In this document: one piece after another, positions 7,332-8,319 of the stretch | Numbering within the stretch: the first letter of the stretch is position 1 | Layout: every line of letters starts with the position of its first letter | From: Deltaproteobacteria bacterium | GTDB taxonomy: Bacteria > Desulfobacterota > Dissulfuribacteria > Dissulfuribacterales > QOAL01 | DNA length: 8,319 nt | Direction of reading: 5' to 3' | NCBI GenBank assembly: GCA_026996955.1 | Contig: JALWJV010000009.1 | Span: 1 to 8,319, forward strand | Notes under the pieces: generated by a model | Database searches by the model: none | Seen by the model: the letters and a program-made list of their open reading frames with translations, nothing else | What the model was told of the DNA's origin: nothing | Position numbers and translations under genes: made by a program

Positions 7332-7351
7332 TTTTCACTGGGAACTATTGC

Positions 7352-7365
7352 GGGAGAACAGCATG
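7352..7365 (+). promoter_or_regulatory. Ribosome binding site and start of the cytochrome gene
   Basis: GGGAG (7352-7356) lies 6 nt before ATG 7363. An in-frame TTG at 7348 has no such site. This fixes the start and places the cytochrome 31 bp after the permease stop. Confidence 0.75.
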
Positions 7366-8151
7366 GGTGTCTTGAAAAGCATACCGGGAATTTTGATTGT
7401 ACTATTATCGTTGGCACCATTAACGTCTGCGGCATCGTCCGGCATACAACCATCCGGCTTTCACGCAAAGGTGTCCGACCGCTCTCCTGAAGAGCTTGAG
7501 CGGCGGGATTTCATGTCGGTATGCCCGCCTTTTTTTCTTAAAGACCAGGACGGGAATATCATTGATCCTGTTCACGGGATAAATACAGCGGTCCCTTACA
7601 GCCCTAAAAAGACTTGCGGCCAGTGTCATGACTATGACCGTATTACAAGCGGTTACCACTTCCAGCAGGGTGCGGATGAAAAACTTTCACCTGAGCTTGC
7701 GGCAATGTACCCCTGGATGCGAACTCCCGGGCAGTACGGGGGACGCTACTGAAGCGCCGCGCCCAACTATCGCCAGTTGGCGAAAAAGAAAAACAGCAGC
7801 GCCAGGGAGATTGACCTTACGTCATTTACATTTGTTCAGACATGCGGCGGGTGTCATCCGGGAGGGGGGCCTGCTGAATATGACAGAAACGGCAGGCGTT
7901 ACGACAAGTTTGCCGCTGACCCGGCAAACGGTATTGTCCCAGGCGGGGCAAACGGATTTGATGGAGATTATTTCAGGGCCCGCTGGGCCGAGACAGGAGT
8001 CCTTGAGGCAGACTGCCTCATGTGTCACATGCCGGGATACAATTATGAGGTTCGTAAAAAACAGATAAAGGCCCTTAACTTCAAATGGGCCGCCACGGCA
8101 GGCGCGGGGTTTGCCCTTGTAAAGGGTACTGTCAAAAATGGTGAAGCTCCA
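7363..8151 (+). CDS. Secreted multihaem c-type cytochrome with in-frame UGA (candidate selenoprotein), 3' end lost
   Basis: An exported electron-transfer protein with signal peptide MGVLKSIPGILIVLLSLAPL and cleavage after TSA. Three CxxCH haem sites are visible: CGQCH at 85-89, CGGCH at 161-165 and CLMCH at 218-222. Codon 130 is TGA. The same frame then runs on without another stop for 189 codons to 8319, with two of the three haem motifs, normal GC-rich codon use and coherent sequence (DLTSFTFVQTCGGCHPGGGP, EADCLMCHMPGYNYE). So the gene is not visibly decayed. UGA could encode selenocysteine, or be a nonsense mutation or base error. UGA as Trp is unlikely because TGG is used for Trp here and TGA ends arsR and the permease. 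The native C-terminus is missing: sequence after about 8151 changes character (see next CDS). It follows the permease closely and is probably in the ars operon. Confidence 0.75.
7750..7752 (+). other. In-frame UGA codon, possible selenocysteine (residue 130)
   Basis: The TGA lies between GQYGGRY and SAAPNYRQLAKKKN in one continuous frame that begins at ATG 7363. If recoded, it sits 41 residues after the first haem motif and 31 before the second. No selA, selB, selC or selD is present in the window, so host capability is untested. Confidence 0.5.
7760..7783 (+). promoter_or_regulatory. Candidate bacterial SECIS hairpin
   Basis: Two mutually exclusive hairpins can form just after the UGA. One pairs TCGCC (7770-7774) with GGCGA (7779-7783) around loop AGTT; it has a G at the second loop base, 22 nt from UGA to loop, and fits the general bSECIS rule. 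The other is longer: CCAACT (7763-7768) pairs with AGTTGG (7775-7780), plus two G-C pairs past a bulged C (7760-7761 with 7781-7782), around loop ATCGCC, whose first two bases lack G. The stems overlap the UGA-proximal window where SelB would bind. Hairpins of this size arise by chance, so this is supportive only. Confidence 0.4.
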
Positions 8152-8319
8152 AACATTAATGAGATAAAATCAATAATGAAAAACCACAATGGGAAACCAT
8201 ACATCCCAGGGAGTTCTTTAAAAGGAGCAATTGTGTCTTCTTTTTATTGGGAACGTTTATTAAAAAAATCTCCACCATCAAGAAACAATTTTCCTATTGC
8301 CCTATATGATGCATACTAT
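8152..8319 (+). CDS. Fragment resembling a CRISPR type III RAMP protein (Csm5-like), in frame with the cytochrome
   Basis: The open frame continues without a stop, but GC falls from about 55% (7921-7980) to about 33% (8161-8280), and the protein no longer looks like a cytochrome. It reads INEIKSIMKNHNGKPYIPGS then SLKGAIVSSFYWERLLKKS, and runs off the window. PYIPGSSLKGAI closely matches the glycine-rich RAMP motif of Csm5 and related Cas7/Cas5-type subunits of type III effector complexes, which sit on crRNA. No CRISPR repeats or other cas genes are visible. The junction lies at roughly 8140-8160. Most likely this is a misjoined contig end; a true recombination or insertion is the alternative. 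The family call rests on one motif. Confidence 0.5.

Noticed and set aside
7750..7752. UGA read as tryptophan (alternative genetic code).
   Set aside because: Tryptophan is encoded by TGG throughout, and TGA cleanly ends the phosphoesterase, arsR and the permease, with new starts close behind the last two.
7628..8068. Second open frame overlapping the cytochrome in +1 phase, which could suggest a frameshifted gene.
   Set aside because: It lacks haem motifs and domain-like sequence. All three CxxCH motifs lie in the single frame that starts at 7363.
8152..8319. A CRISPR array or full cas locus at the right end.
   Set aside because: No repeat-spacer pattern is visible, and only one short RAMP-like segment is present before the window ends.

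Overview
The window looks like a chromosomal segment of a respiratory, multihaem-cytochrome-using bacterium. A Desulfobacterota / Desulfuromonadales-like host is my best guess. The reasons are an ACR3 plus ArsP/DUF318 permease arsenic cluster, a hybrid kinase with an HDFNN H-box, and a multihaem c-type cytochrome. Taxonomy is inference only.

Left part, minus strand (about 3884 down to 183): three genes read leftward as a likely operon. They encode a secreted family-3 solute-binding protein (TTG start), a two-membrane-span hybrid histidine kinase whose start overlaps the binding-protein gene by 38 bp, and a Tat-exported calcineurin-like metallophosphoesterase. The pair looks like a periplasmic ligand sensor feeding a kinase. 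Beyond the phosphoesterase lies a near-perfect 17-bp inverted repeat (56-106).

Centre (about 3885-4354): a divergent intergenic region of about 470 bp with no convincing gene. It holds a 28-nt direct repeat (3981-4008 and 4175-4202, one mismatch), a 9-bp tandem duplication, a candidate leftward promoter, and a very good sigma70-type rightward promoter. The rightward -10 is overlapped by an inverted repeat that is probably the ArsR operator.

Right part, plus strand: arsR, arsC (thioredoxin-type, LMW-phosphatase fold), acr3 (arsenite efflux) and an ArsP/DUF318-type permease. A second copy of the operator-like sequence sits before acr3. Together these sense arsenite, reduce arsenate to arsenite and export arsenicals.

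Immediately after the permease comes a secreted multihaem cytochrome gene. Its frame is interrupted once by TGA (7750-7752), yet it continues in the same frame for 189 more codons to the window end, with two further CxxCH motifs. A hairpin that can satisfy published-style bacterial SECIS rules lies just downstream. The leading exciting hypothesis is therefore a selenocysteine-containing multihaem cytochrome attached to an arsenic operon. The last 168 bases, still in frame, become AT-rich and encode a segment resembling a CRISPR type III RAMP protein (Csm5-like PYIPGSSLKGAI). This is either an assembly chimera at a contig end or a real recombination junction, and should be treated as suspect until reads are checked.
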